From RGIG7111 sp036839975 (GTDB lineage: Bacteria > Bacillota > Clostridia > Peptostreptococcales > Anaerovoracaceae): a DNA stretch of 64,000 nt. Below the pieces are notes generated by a model. It was not told the DNA's origin. It was given only the letters and a program-made list of their open reading frames with translations, and did not search any database. The stretch is from positions 1-64,000 of the forward strand of contig DAISVU010000001.1 in assembly GCA_036839975.1 (NCBI GenBank), given 5' to 3'. Positions 47,691 through 55,852 of this stretch are shown here, piece by piece (positions within the stretch are counted from its first letter, which is position 1; every line of letters starts with the position of its first letter). A program made the position numbers and the translations under genes.

Positions 47691-49241
47691 ATGAACAAAA
47701 AGAAAAAAATATTTGCAATTATTATGATGATAGCCATAGTTATGGTGTTCGGCGTAGGATGCGGCAATGACGCTAAAGACGGCGATGACGCAAAAACGCT
47801 CGTACTCGGATCGCTGACTGATTTCAAAAAAGGCTCCGGAGAGGAAGGTCAGTCATTGATATTTGAAACACTTACGACTCCGGCAAAAGACATGTCCATC
47901 AAACCGGGACTTATAGAGTCGTGGGATATAAACGGAGATCAGAGTGAATACACACTGCATATAAGAAAAGGTGTGAAGTTCAGCGATGGAACGCCCCTTA
48001 CCGCCGATATAGTCAAGTACTCTCTTAAGGCATGGGGTCCTTATCGTGACGGCGGATATATCTATGCGGTGAAATCATATAAGATGAAGGATGACAATAC
48101 GCTCGTAGTAAAATTCAACGGCAGCTACGGGAATTTCCTGATCGAAATGTCGAGAATTTTCTGCTCATTAAAGGACTCGCTTGATGATAAGGGAAATGTA
48201 AAAGAATATAAGGGAACTGGACCGTTTGTACTCGACAAATATGAACAGGATCAGTCGGCAGAACTCAAAGTCAATAAAGACTATTGGAACAAGGATAAAA
48301 AGCCGTCTGTGGAAACTGTGAAATGGAAAGTTATACCTGATGAAAATTCAAGGATACAGGCAGTTCAGAGCGGAGAAGTGGATGCTGTAGGTGTTACCGA
48401 ACACTACTGTTCGCTGCCGTATTCAACGGTATCCGATATAAAAGAGAAGGGAGATCTCAATGTGGATGTACATGCAGGAGCGGGTCTTATCGAAACATAC
48501 ATGTACAACTATACAAAAGGTCTTATGAAGGATATAAATCTGCGAAAAGCCGTAACAAAATGCATTGACCGTGAAAAAATGGCAGACAAGATAGCTTACG
48601 GACTGGCACAGGCTTCAGGCTATTTTATGAGTCCTGATTATAAATACAATGCGCGAAATGAAAAACCGTACAAATACGATCCTGATGGCGCAAAGAAGAT
48701 ACTTGCAGATGCAGGATACAAGGACACGGACAAGGACGGCATCATGGAGAAAAACGGAAAACCTGTCAAACTCAAAGTTGTGGTAGGCAGTGATGAATCA
48801 TCGCGTTCGACTGCGGTATATGCTCAGCAGTGTCTGAAGAAGATAGGCATAGACAGCACGTTAGAGGCTCTTGACTCTTCTGCACGCGACAAGAAAGCTG
48901 CATCGGGAGACTTTGATATCGCATATACGCACCCGTGGCTGAAGACGCCGCAGACATATATGACATGGAGATGCAATAACAGCGATTATGATGATTTCGG
49001 AACGTGCTTCGGCGTAAACAAAAAATTCCCGGGATATATTAAAGCCATGAATAAAGCAACGAGCGAGAAAAAGCTTGATCAGATATTTGATAATGTATGG
49101 GCGGACATTTATTCATTCTACCCGGGGACCCCGCTTTACAGCACCCCTAAGGTGTTTATATATTCCGATAAGGTTTCGGGATTCAAATGTGATCCGGATG
49201 AAACTCTTATTGACTTGTCTGAGGTTGAAATAAAAAAATAG
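47691..49241 (+). CDS. Nickel/peptide-type ABC importer binding lipoprotein
   Basis: A lipoprotein (about 516 residues; lipobox GVGCGN) of the SBP_bac_5 family. Family features are IRKGVKFSDGTPLTADIVKY, EYKGTGPFVLDKYE and PYKYDPDGAKKILADAGY. It resembles NikA/DppA proteins; members of this group bind free nickel, nickel- or zinc-metallophore complexes, or peptides. I start at the second ATG of the ATGATG pair because AAAGGAAG is then six bases away. It opens a five-gene importer block. Confidence 0.85.
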   Translation: MNKKKKIFAIIMMIAIVMVFGVGCGNDAKDGDDAKTLVLGSLTDFKKGSGEEGQSLIFETLTTPAKDMSIKPGLIESWDINGDQSEYTLHIRKGVKFSDGTPLTADIVKYSLKAWGPYRDGGYIYAVKSYKMKDDNTLVVKFNGSYGNFLIEMSRIFCSLKDSLDDKGNVKEYKGTGPFVLDKYEQDQSAELKVNKDYWNKDKKPSVETVKWKVIPDENSRIQAVQSGEVDAVGVTEHYCSLPYSTVSDIKEKGDLNVDVHAGAGLIETYMYNYTKGLMKDINLRKAVTKCIDREKMADKIAYGLAQASGYFMSPDYKYNARNEKPYKYDPDGAKKILADAGYKDTDKDGIMEKNGKPVKLKVVVGSDESSRSTAVYAQQCLKKIGIDSTLEALDSSARDKKAASGDFDIAYTHPWLKTPQTYMTWRCNNSDYDDFGTCFGVNKKFPGYIKAMNKATSEKKLDQIFDNVWADIYSFYPGTPLYSTPKVFIYSDKVSGFKCDPDETLIDLSEVEIKK

Positions 49242-49268
49242 CAGGGTGAAGTAAAGTAACGGTAAATT

Positions 49269-50219
49269 ATGAAATATGTTTTGTTGTTAAAAAGACTTTT
49301 TATGTCGCTTGTCACAGCATTGCTTGTTTCACTTTTATGCTTTGCGATAATGTATGCGGCGCCGGGGGACCCGGCTGAAATGATGCTGCGTCACAAAGAT
49401 CCGACCGGCGGATTGAATGACAAGACAGTAGAAATGTACGCAGAAAAATTAGGCACGGACCGCAGCTTTTTCGATCAGTATTTTTCATGGTTGGATGCTG
49501 CGGTCAGGGGTGACCTGGGGACTTCATATAAAACCGGTGAACCTGTATTTTATGAGTTTAATTCCAGGATAGGATGTACGATACTGCTTATGGTATTTTC
49601 ACTGCTGATAGCTTTGATCACAGGTTTATTGCTGGGGATGCTGTCGGCAAGATACCACAACGGGGTTCTTGACCGTATTACGCGGTTTTTGACTGTGTTC
49701 AACATGTCTGTACCATCTTTCTGGCTTTCACTGCTGGCTTTGTGGATATTTTCCGTGCAGTTCAAGCTCCTCCCGTCGTTCGGCTATGAAGGACCGAGCA
49801 GTCTTATCCTACCGTCATTTGTACAGGGGATAAGCTATTCAGGCACTTTTCTCAGAGTTACGAGAACATGTGCCTTCGACAGTTTATCCTCGGGATATGT
49901 AATGACGGCGCGCGCCAAGGGAATGGGGGAATTTTCAGTCTTGGTAAGGCATGTATTGAAAAATATAATGATCCCTGTCCTTACGATACTGGGCGGAAGC
50001 ATAGCGTCGATGATAGGCGGAAATGTGATAATAGAAAACATCTTCGGACTTCCGGGGATAGGAAATTATCTTGTCAGTGCGATAATGATCAAGGATTTTC
50101 CGGTAATTCTGGGATTTTTGTTCATACTAGGACTGATTGTTATAGTAGTAAATCTGATCATAGATTATATATATACACTTTTAGATCCCAGAGTAAGGCA
50201 GGCAGGTAATGAGAGATAG
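49269..50219 (+). CDS. ABC importer permease 1 (NikB/DppB-like)
   Basis: A 316-residue permease with six hydrophobic segments and the binding-protein-dependent transport signature around YVMTARAKGMGEFSVLVRHV. The segment MYAAPGDPAEMML is typical of NikB/DppB. The next gene begins within its last codons (ATGAGAGATAG). Confidence 0.9.
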   Translation: MKYVLLLKRLFMSLVTALLVSLLCFAIMYAAPGDPAEMMLRHKDPTGGLNDKTVEMYAEKLGTDRSFFDQYFSWLDAAVRGDLGTSYKTGEPVFYEFNSRIGCTILLMVFSLLIALITGLLLGMLSARYHNGVLDRITRFLTVFNMSVPSFWLSLLALWIFSVQFKLLPSFGYEGPSSLILPSFVQGISYSGTFLRVTRTCAFDSLSSGYVMTARAKGMGEFSVLVRHVLKNIMIPVLTILGGSIASMIGGNVIIENIFGLPGIGNYLVSAIMIKDFPVILGFLFILGLIVIVVNLIIDYIYTLLDPRVRQAGNER

Positions 50220-51033
50220 GTATGTAAGAAAAGATATAAGAAAGATCACGGCGGCATGTGTAATCGCCTTCGCTTTTATAGTCATACCGCAGATTTTTTT
50301 TTCGGATATCAATGAACCGGATATCCAAAGCGGATTACAACCTCCCGGTATAGAACATTTTTTCGGGACTGATAATTTGGGAAGGGATCTGCTTCTCCGT
50401 TCGCTGGACGGTCTGAAGCTGTCTCTGCTGCTTGCATTTGCTGTACAGATCATATCTGTTTGCATGGGAGTTGTTATTGGAATACTTGTAGCGTATTTCG
50501 GAGGCGTGGCGGATAAGATATACATAATGGTGCAGAATGTCATTATGTCATTTCCAAGTATCATAGCTGCGCTGAGCATGATACTTCTGCTCGGCACAGG
50601 TCTGCACTCGCTTGTCATAGCTCTTTGCGTAACTGACTGGATATCCTATGCGCGTATTGTGAGAAGTGAAGTCATAACGGTACGGCAGCTTGATTATATA
50701 CATGGAAGCAGAGCCGTCGGCACTTCTGACTTCAGGATACTGTTTAAGCATGTGCTTCCGAATGTAATAAATCCTGTAATACCTATCTTTACTTTGATGA
50801 TCGGGCACACGGTGCTCAGCATTTCAGGGCTTGGATTTCTCGGCTTCGGAGTTCAGCCTCCCGCAGCCGAGATAGGTCTTATGATAAGGGACGGGCTGAG
50901 CTATATAGGCAAAGCCCCATGGATGTTTATGCTGCCGGGACTTATGTTAGTTGTGTACTCTCTGCTGTTCAACATATTAGGTGATAAAATGCAGGATGCC
51001 TTAAGCCCTCAGAGCGAACTTTATATGATGTGA
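50209..51033 (+). CDS. ABC importer permease 2 (NikC/DppC-like)
   Basis: A 274-residue permease; GTDNLGRDLLLRSLDGLKLS and the EAA-type loop GTSDFRILFKHVLPNV are family features of NikC/DppC. It pairs with the preceding permease (11-base overlap) and is followed 9 bases later by the first ATPase. Confidence 0.9.
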   Translation: MRDRYVRKDIRKITAACVIAFAFIVIPQIFFSDINEPDIQSGLQPPGIEHFFGTDNLGRDLLLRSLDGLKLSLLLAFAVQIISVCMGVVIGILVAYFGGVADKIYIMVQNVIMSFPSIIAALSMILLLGTGLHSLVIALCVTDWISYARIVRSEVITVRQLDYIHGSRAVGTSDFRILFKHVLPNVINPVIPIFTLMIGHTVLSISGLGFLGFGVQPPAAEIGLMIRDGLSYIGKAPWMFMLPGLMLVVYSLLFNILGDKMQDALSPQSELYMM

Positions 51034-51042
51034 GTTCTTATT

Positions 51043-51987
51043 ATGGAAAAACTGCTTGAAATAAAAAATCTAAATACAACATTTCAAAGTCGAACAGGTG
51101 CTGTGCGTGCGGTATACGATACCGATCTTTCCATAGACAAAGGCAGCGTTGTAGGTCTTATAGGTGAAACAGGCTGCGGGAAATCCGTATTGGGTCTGAG
51201 CGTTTTGAGACTTCTGCCTAATAATGCGGAAATATCAGGCAGCATAATGTTTGAAGGTGAGGATCTTGTAAGTGCGACCGAGAAGGAAATGCGCAATATA
51301 AGGGGAAAAAGGATAGCTTATATAGGGCAGGACCCTTCGGAAGCGCTCAATCCTGTGCTGAAAAACGGTACTCAGCTTAATGAATCGGTAAGGCGCCTTA
51401 TGGGCGGTAAGTTGAGGGACACGGGCAGTATTTCGAAAGATATACTTACAAGACTTGGGTTCGTACATCCCGATCTGATCATGAAAACTTATCCGGTTGA
51501 GCTTTCGGGAGGTATGAAGCAGAGGGTGCTGGCTGCAATGGCGATGTGCGGAAAGCCTGCCATACTTATAGCCGATGAACCGACTAAGGGGCTGGATGCT
51601 CTCATGCGCGGACAAATAACAGCTACGCTGAAAAAGTTTATTACAGAGACAGGATGCGCAGCTCTTGTGATAACCCATGATCTGCAGTTCGCTTCTCTGA
51701 TATGTAGTGAAATCGCTGTAATGTATGCCGGAGAGATAGTTGAAAAAGGTCCCGCGAAAGAAATCCTTGAAAACCCAGCACATCCCTATCTTGAAGCGTT
51801 GATAAGAGCTTTGCCTAAAAACGGCATGCATATTCTTGCGGGAAACTCCGGCAGTCTTACAGATATTAATTCAGGGTGCAGATTTGCCGGGAGGTGCATT
51901 AAAGCAGGAACAGGATGTAAGAACAGACATCCTTTAATGATAAAAATCGGCAGAGGACACTATGTAAGGTGCGGGAAACATGATTGA
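51043..51987 (+). CDS. ABC importer ATPase 1 (NikD/DppD-like)
   Basis: A 314-residue ATPase with Walker A GETGCGKSV, signature LSGGMKQRVLAAMA, Walker B ILIADEPTKGLD and H-loop ITHDLQFA. The C-terminus has the oligopeptide-type extension with cysteines (CRFAGRCIKAGTGCKNRHP) that in this family can bind an iron-sulfur cluster. It overlaps the next ATPase gene by eight bases. Confidence 0.9.
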   Translation: MEKLLEIKNLNTTFQSRTGAVRAVYDTDLSIDKGSVVGLIGETGCGKSVLGLSVLRLLPNNAEISGSIMFEGEDLVSATEKEMRNIRGKRIAYIGQDPSEALNPVLKNGTQLNESVRRLMGGKLRDTGSISKDILTRLGFVHPDLIMKTYPVELSGGMKQRVLAAMAMCGKPAILIADEPTKGLDALMRGQITATLKKFITETGCAALVITHDLQFASLICSEIAVMYAGEIVEKGPAKEILENPAHPYLEALIRALPKNGMHILAGNSGSLTDINSGCRFAGRCIKAGTGCKNRHPLMIKIGRGHYVRCGKHD

Positions 51988-52996
51988 GGTGGATTCGTTA
52001 AAAAAAATATATGTCAGAGGCAGCCTTCTGAAATACAGGCACACTGCAGCTGAAGGCGTATCTTTTAAGGTGGATAATGAAGCTGCTCTGGGAATAATAG
52101 GGGAGAGCGGATGCGGCAAGAGCACTGTAGCAAAGATGATCACCAGACTTACAGGTATCACGGAAGGCCGGATAATACTTGACGGCGAAGATGTTACATC
52201 TTTTAGGGGGGAAGCCCTGAAAAAGTACAGAAAAAAAGTTCAGCTTCTTTTTCAAAATCCCGCGTCTTCACTTGACCCGAGGATGACCGTGGAAAGCAGC
52301 ATAATGGAGGCGCTGCTCAATTACGGTATAAAATTTGAAACGGAGAATCAGAAACAGGTGTATCTGAATGAGCTCATGCATAAGGTGGGGCTTTTGCATA
52401 AACATCTTTACAGATACCCCAGAGAACTGAGCGGCGGACAGATTCAGAGGGCGGTGCTTGCAAGGATAATATCAATGAGACCGTCCGTGCTTATTGCGGA
52501 CGAACCGACTTCAATGCTGGATGTATCTGTGCAGGCGCAAGTGCTCCATATGATAAAAAAACTTCAGTACAATCTGGGGCTTTCACTTATACTCATATCA
52601 CATGATCTTGATGTAATAAGGATAATGTGTGATGATGCGATCGTGATGTACAGGGGGCAGATCATCGAATCCGCTCCTGCCAATGAGCTTTACAGCAACC
52701 CGCTGCATCCTTATACAAAGCGACTTATGAAAAAGTTTTATGTCGATTACGGTGCGGATGAGTGTTGCGAGGATGAATATCTGAATAATCCGAGAGTAAT
52801 AAAAATATCCAGAACGGAGCCGCGGAAGGGGTGTATGTACGTTGATTCATGCCCGTTTGCAGAAAGTGCATGCAGAGTAACGGTGCAGGAAAAGTTTTTC
52901 AAAGACGACAGGAAAGAATGCGGGAATGCCGGTACTTCTGAAGACAGCGGGCACATGGTTAAATGCCTTCACCCTTTTGCAGGTGATCTGACATAG
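51980..52996 (+). CDS. ABC importer ATPase 2 (NikE/DppF-like)
   Basis: A 338-residue ATPase with Walker A GESGCGKST, signature LSGGQIQRAVLARI, Walker B LIADEPTSMLD and H-loop ISHDLD. The C-terminal extension again carries Cys residues (CMYVDSCPFAESACRV). It completes a full five-component importer. After its stop there is a 430-base gap with no gene, ending in the metal-regulator-like box at 53395-53412. Confidence 0.9.
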   Translation: MIEVDSLKKIYVRGSLLKYRHTAAEGVSFKVDNEAALGIIGESGCGKSTVAKMITRLTGITEGRIILDGEDVTSFRGEALKKYRKKVQLLFQNPASSLDPRMTVESSIMEALLNYGIKFETENQKQVYLNELMHKVGLLHKHLYRYPRELSGGQIQRAVLARIISMRPSVLIADEPTSMLDVSVQAQVLHMIKKLQYNLGLSLILISHDLDVIRIMCDDAIVMYRGQIIESAPANELYSNPLHPYTKRLMKKFYVDYGADECCEDEYLNNPRVIKISRTEPRKGCMYVDSCPFAESACRVTVQEKFFKDDRKECGNAGTSEDSGHMVKCLHPFAGDLT

Positions 52997-53394
52997 AAAA
53001 AAATTGATGAAACGGATTCAAAAAGTTCTCTTCGTCTTTAATACATTTTATCATATTGCAGCGCAAACTCATTTGCAAAAACCAAAATACGAAAGCAGTC
53101 CTCAAGTACGGTTTAAGCATATCATTTTCATTTAACTATAGCATGTTATCGGTAAGAAATGAAAATCTTGTTTGCTGTAATCCCAATGTTTTTGCCGTTA
53201 CAGGTAAAACTAAATCCCATAAAGAATAATCTCATGTTTTTATATCATGCTCTTGACTTTATTGATGAAGAGGGATATACTCTGTCACATGTTGCAAAAC
53301 ATTAAGAAGAATAAGTTAGGTATTTGTGCTTAAAAAAGCGATATATGCATCTGTAATTTAATAATGCGCTTGCAAAACATTTTTTTTAAGCATG

Positions 53395-53412
53395 AGTTAG
53401 CTTAGGCTAACT
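53395..53412. promoter_or_regulatory. DtxR/IdeR-like iron box before the biosynthetic operon
   Basis: AGTTAGCTTAGGCTAACT has 7-base inverted arms around TTAG. Read as TTAG-C-TTAGGCTAAC-TAA (53397-53414) it differs from the corynebacterial DtxR consensus TTAGGTTAGSCTAACCTAA by one substitution and one missing C. It lies 14 bases before the phosphopantetheinyl transferase ATG, where binding would block transcription. The upstream part of the gap (52997-53390) has no recognised gene. Confidence 0.6.
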
Positions 53413-53426
53413 AAGAAAAGGCGCAC

Positions 53427-54086
53427 ATGAATATAGGACTGCTTAAACTTAAAGACTTTAATATAAAAGATTCAGACAAAAGGATTTTTAAATATATATC
53501 ACCGGGCAGGCTGAGCCAGATTAAAAGATACAGAAATGAAAGAGACAGGAAAACCTGTTTGTATTCCTACTTATTAGCAGTCATGATGATACATCAGCAT
53601 ACGGCTTCTAAAATTTTACCCGATTTTGTAATACGAAGATATGGAAAACCCTGCGTTGAATCGGAGACTGTGTTTTTTAATATATCTCATTCCGGCTCCC
53701 TCATAGCCTGCGCTACATCTAAGCATGCTGAATTGGGGATAGATGTGGAACTGATAAGAAAGGCGCCAATGCAGATTATACGAAAATGCTTCACGGAGAA
53801 TGAAATAAATATAGCTGATTCTCTTGCGGAAGCGGATCTGAACAAATTCTTTTTTAAAACTTGGACGAGAAAGGAAGCCTATCTTAAATATAGAGGTACC
53901 GGTATAAATAGTAATCTGAACGAGATAGACACCTTAAAAGCAATTGGCAATACAACGTTTGACAGCTTTGAATATATGAATTACAGCTGTTCGTTATGCA
54001 GTGAAGGGAAAGAGAAAGTGCATAAAAGAGAGTATACGGAGAAGATTATTTTAGCGTTTATAAACAATTTAAGGAGAAAGGCATGA
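53427..54086 (+). CDS. Sfp-type 4'-phosphopantetheinyl transferase
   Basis: The 219-residue enzyme carries the family motifs: FNISHSG (84-90), GIDVEL with metal-binding Asp106 and Glu108 (104-109), and WTRKEAYLK (146-154). It installs phosphopantetheine on the four carrier proteins encoded downstream, turning them into active holo forms. It is the first gene after the iron box, and its stop overlaps the next start (ATGAATT). Sfp enzymes mark secondary metabolism rather than fatty acid synthesis. Confidence 0.9.
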   Translation: MNIGLLKLKDFNIKDSDKRIFKYISPGRLSQIKRYRNERDRKTCLYSYLLAVMMIHQHTASKILPDFVIRRYGKPCVESETVFFNISHSGSLIACATSKHAELGIDVELIRKAPMQIIRKCFTENEINIADSLAEADLNKFFFKTWTRKEAYLKYRGTGINSNLNEIDTLKAIGNTTFDSFEYMNYSCSLCSEGKEKVHKREYTEKIILAFINNLRRKA

Positions 54087-55108
54087 ATTATAATCCGCCG
54101 GTAAAAAGGTGCAGAGAATGTGTGATGCCGGAAATAACAGGCGTTATTGAATTGAACGAAGACGGCGTTTGTCATATATGCAGCAATGACCGGGGAAACG
54201 CCGGAAATGGAGGCGTTTCATTTGACGATAAGCATGCAGAAGAAAAGCTGGCTATATTCAGAAGAAAGATAGAAAAAATGCTCAGGCCTGACAGAACATA
54301 CGATTGTGCTGTTGCAGTATCCGGAGGAAAGGACAGCATAATGACCTTATATATTGCTGTAAAACAATTAGGTCTTAAGCCGCTGGCAATATTTGTAGAC
54401 AACGGATTTGCTTTGCAGGAGATGTATGACAACGTCAGAAACGCGACAGATATCCTGGGTGTCGACCTGATAATTTATAAGACATCTGATATCGTTGAAA
54501 TGTTTAAAATATTCTTGAAGTCCGGAAAGAAGATATACTACTGCCGCGCATGTCATGCAGTCTTGGATCTTGCCATAAACAGGATTTGCCGCCAAAACAA
54601 CATCAATCTTGTTTTAGGAGGTTATACGAAGGGACAGCAGTATATAAAAAACACAGAGCTTTTCAGCATTTATGATGAATCTGATGCCAATGCGGTAGAA
54701 ATTTTAAGCCGAGACACACGTTTCAGTGCTCTTTGTGATCTGTTTAAAAATCAAAACAAATACTTTCATGATCACTTTGGTGAAATCAATCATCTGTCGC
54801 CATTCAAATACGTCGAATGGAATGAAGAAAAAATAATAGACGTATTAAAACGTGAGATGAAGTTTAAGCTGCCCGAAAGAAGCTGGCCTGACAAATCCTC
54901 CAACTGCACGTTTAACTATGTCGCGCAGTACCTCGCGATGAGGCAATTCGGATTTGCTCAGCACGAAAGCGAACTCAGCGGTCAGGTAAGAAGCGGAGAG
55001 CTTACAAGAGAACGCGCATTAGATATTATTGAAACTCCTATCGAGACTGAGGATCTTATCAAACCGCTGAGCAGGCTCGATATGAAAATAGAGGATATAG
55101 TTAAATGA
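54083..55108 (+). CDS. PP-loop ATPase, sulfur- or amide-inserting enzyme (WbpG/TtuA-like)
   Basis: A 341-residue enzyme with an N-terminal zinc-ribbon of two Cys pairs (C10, C13, C30, C33), an ATP-pyrophosphatase loop SGGKDS (80-85) and a second Cys pair C154/C157 (YYCRACH), with C275 later (SSNCTFNYV). The N-terminal layout is that of N-acetyl sugar amidotransferases (WbpG/PseA). The CxxC plus a distant Cys is also the iron-sulfur ligand pattern of sulfur transferases such as TtuA and TtcA. In closthioamide biosynthesis a PP-loop enzyme makes thioamides. There are no sugar genes here, so adenylation of a carbonyl followed by sulfur or nitrogen insertion is my preferred reading. Confidence 0.6.
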   Translation: MNYNPPVKRCRECVMPEITGVIELNEDGVCHICSNDRGNAGNGGVSFDDKHAEEKLAIFRRKIEKMLRPDRTYDCAVAVSGGKDSIMTLYIAVKQLGLKPLAIFVDNGFALQEMYDNVRNATDILGVDLIIYKTSDIVEMFKIFLKSGKKIYYCRACHAVLDLAINRICRQNNINLVLGGYTKGQQYIKNTELFSIYDESDANAVEILSRDTRFSALCDLFKNQNKYFHDHFGEINHLSPFKYVEWNEEKIIDVLKREMKFKLPERSWPDKSSNCTFNYVAQYLAMRQFGFAQHESELSGQVRSGELTRERALDIIETPIETEDLIKPLSRLDMKIEDIVK

Positions 55109-55121
55109 AAGGAAGATTGCC

Positions 55122-55358
55122 GTGAAAGAAGAAATCAAGAAAATTTTCAGTGAAAATGTTGAAGAACTTGCCGGCGTTGAAATAACAGACGATCTGCAGC
55201 TTATAACATCAGGATACGTGGATTCTTTTGACATAATGTCTGTCATAGGGATCATGGAGACTCAGTTCGGAATTGAAATAAATCTTGAATCAGTAAGACT
55301 TGAGGATTTCAACACCGTTGATTCCATAAATCAGATGATTGAAAGCATGAGGGCGTGA
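55122..55358 (+). CDS. Acyl/peptidyl carrier protein 1
   Basis: A 78-residue helical carrier protein starting at a GTG after GGAAG. The phosphopantetheine serine is Ser35 in GYVDSFDIMSV. It follows the PP-loop gene by 13 bases and is followed 1 base later by the GNAT gene. It would be activated by the Sfp-type enzyme upstream. Confidence 0.85.
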   Translation: MKEEIKKIFSENVEELAGVEITDDLQLITSGYVDSFDIMSVIGIMETQFGIEINLESVRLEDFNTVDSINQMIESMRA

Positions 55359-55359
55359 A

Positions 55360-55842
55360 ATGGACGTAAAAATACTTAAGGCGGAGATGAATGATTTCGA
55401 AGAAATAATAGACGTGCTTGTAAACAGCAGCCTGGGACAAAGATATTATCCCACACCCGGAATGCTCAGGTCGGAGGTTTTAGCTGCCCGCGGCAGAGAC
55501 CTCTTTCTGGTAGCCAGAGATGAAGGACGGCTTGTAGGCTTTGCATGGTATATGCTTACCGGAGCCTTCGCTCTATATCCTTATCTGCATACTATCGTTG
55601 TGGAGGAAAGCTGCAGGAGCGGGGGAATCGGAAGAACACTGATGAAAGCATATGAAAACTCATGTCTGGAATTGAAACATGAGCTTCGCTGTAAGTCATT
55701 CCTCGTTGTGTCTGAAGACAATAGGAGAGCAATTTCATTCTATAAGCGGCTTGGGTACGAAGCTCTTTTCCCGATAAAAAAATTATTCAGAAAAAATGTT
55801 ACAGAGATTTTGATGAAAAAAGATATATGCAAAGCGGTGTGA
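55360..55842 (+). CDS. GNAT N-acetyltransferase
   Basis: A 160-residue GNAT-fold enzyme: acetyl-CoA motif CRSGGIGRTLM in TIVVEESCRSGGIGRTLMKA, and ISFYKRLGYEA near the C-terminus. It acylates an amine of a small molecule or protein with acetyl-CoA. Sitting between a carrier protein and an AMP-ligase, it probably tailors the pathway product or an intermediate. Confidence 0.85.
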   Translation: MDVKILKAEMNDFEEIIDVLVNSSLGQRYYPTPGMLRSEVLAARGRDLFLVARDEGRLVGFAWYMLTGAFALYPYLHTIVVEESCRSGGIGRTLMKAYENSCLELKHELRCKSFLVVSEDNRRAISFYKRLGYEALFPIKKLFRKNVTEILMKKDICKAV

Positions 55843-55852
55843 GGACAATTAT

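Noticed and set aside
54083..55108. Surface polysaccharide amidotransferase as the definite call for the PP-loop gene
   Set aside because: No sugar biosynthesis, glycosyltransferase or glutaminase (HisH-like) partner lies nearby, while carrier proteins and ligases do.
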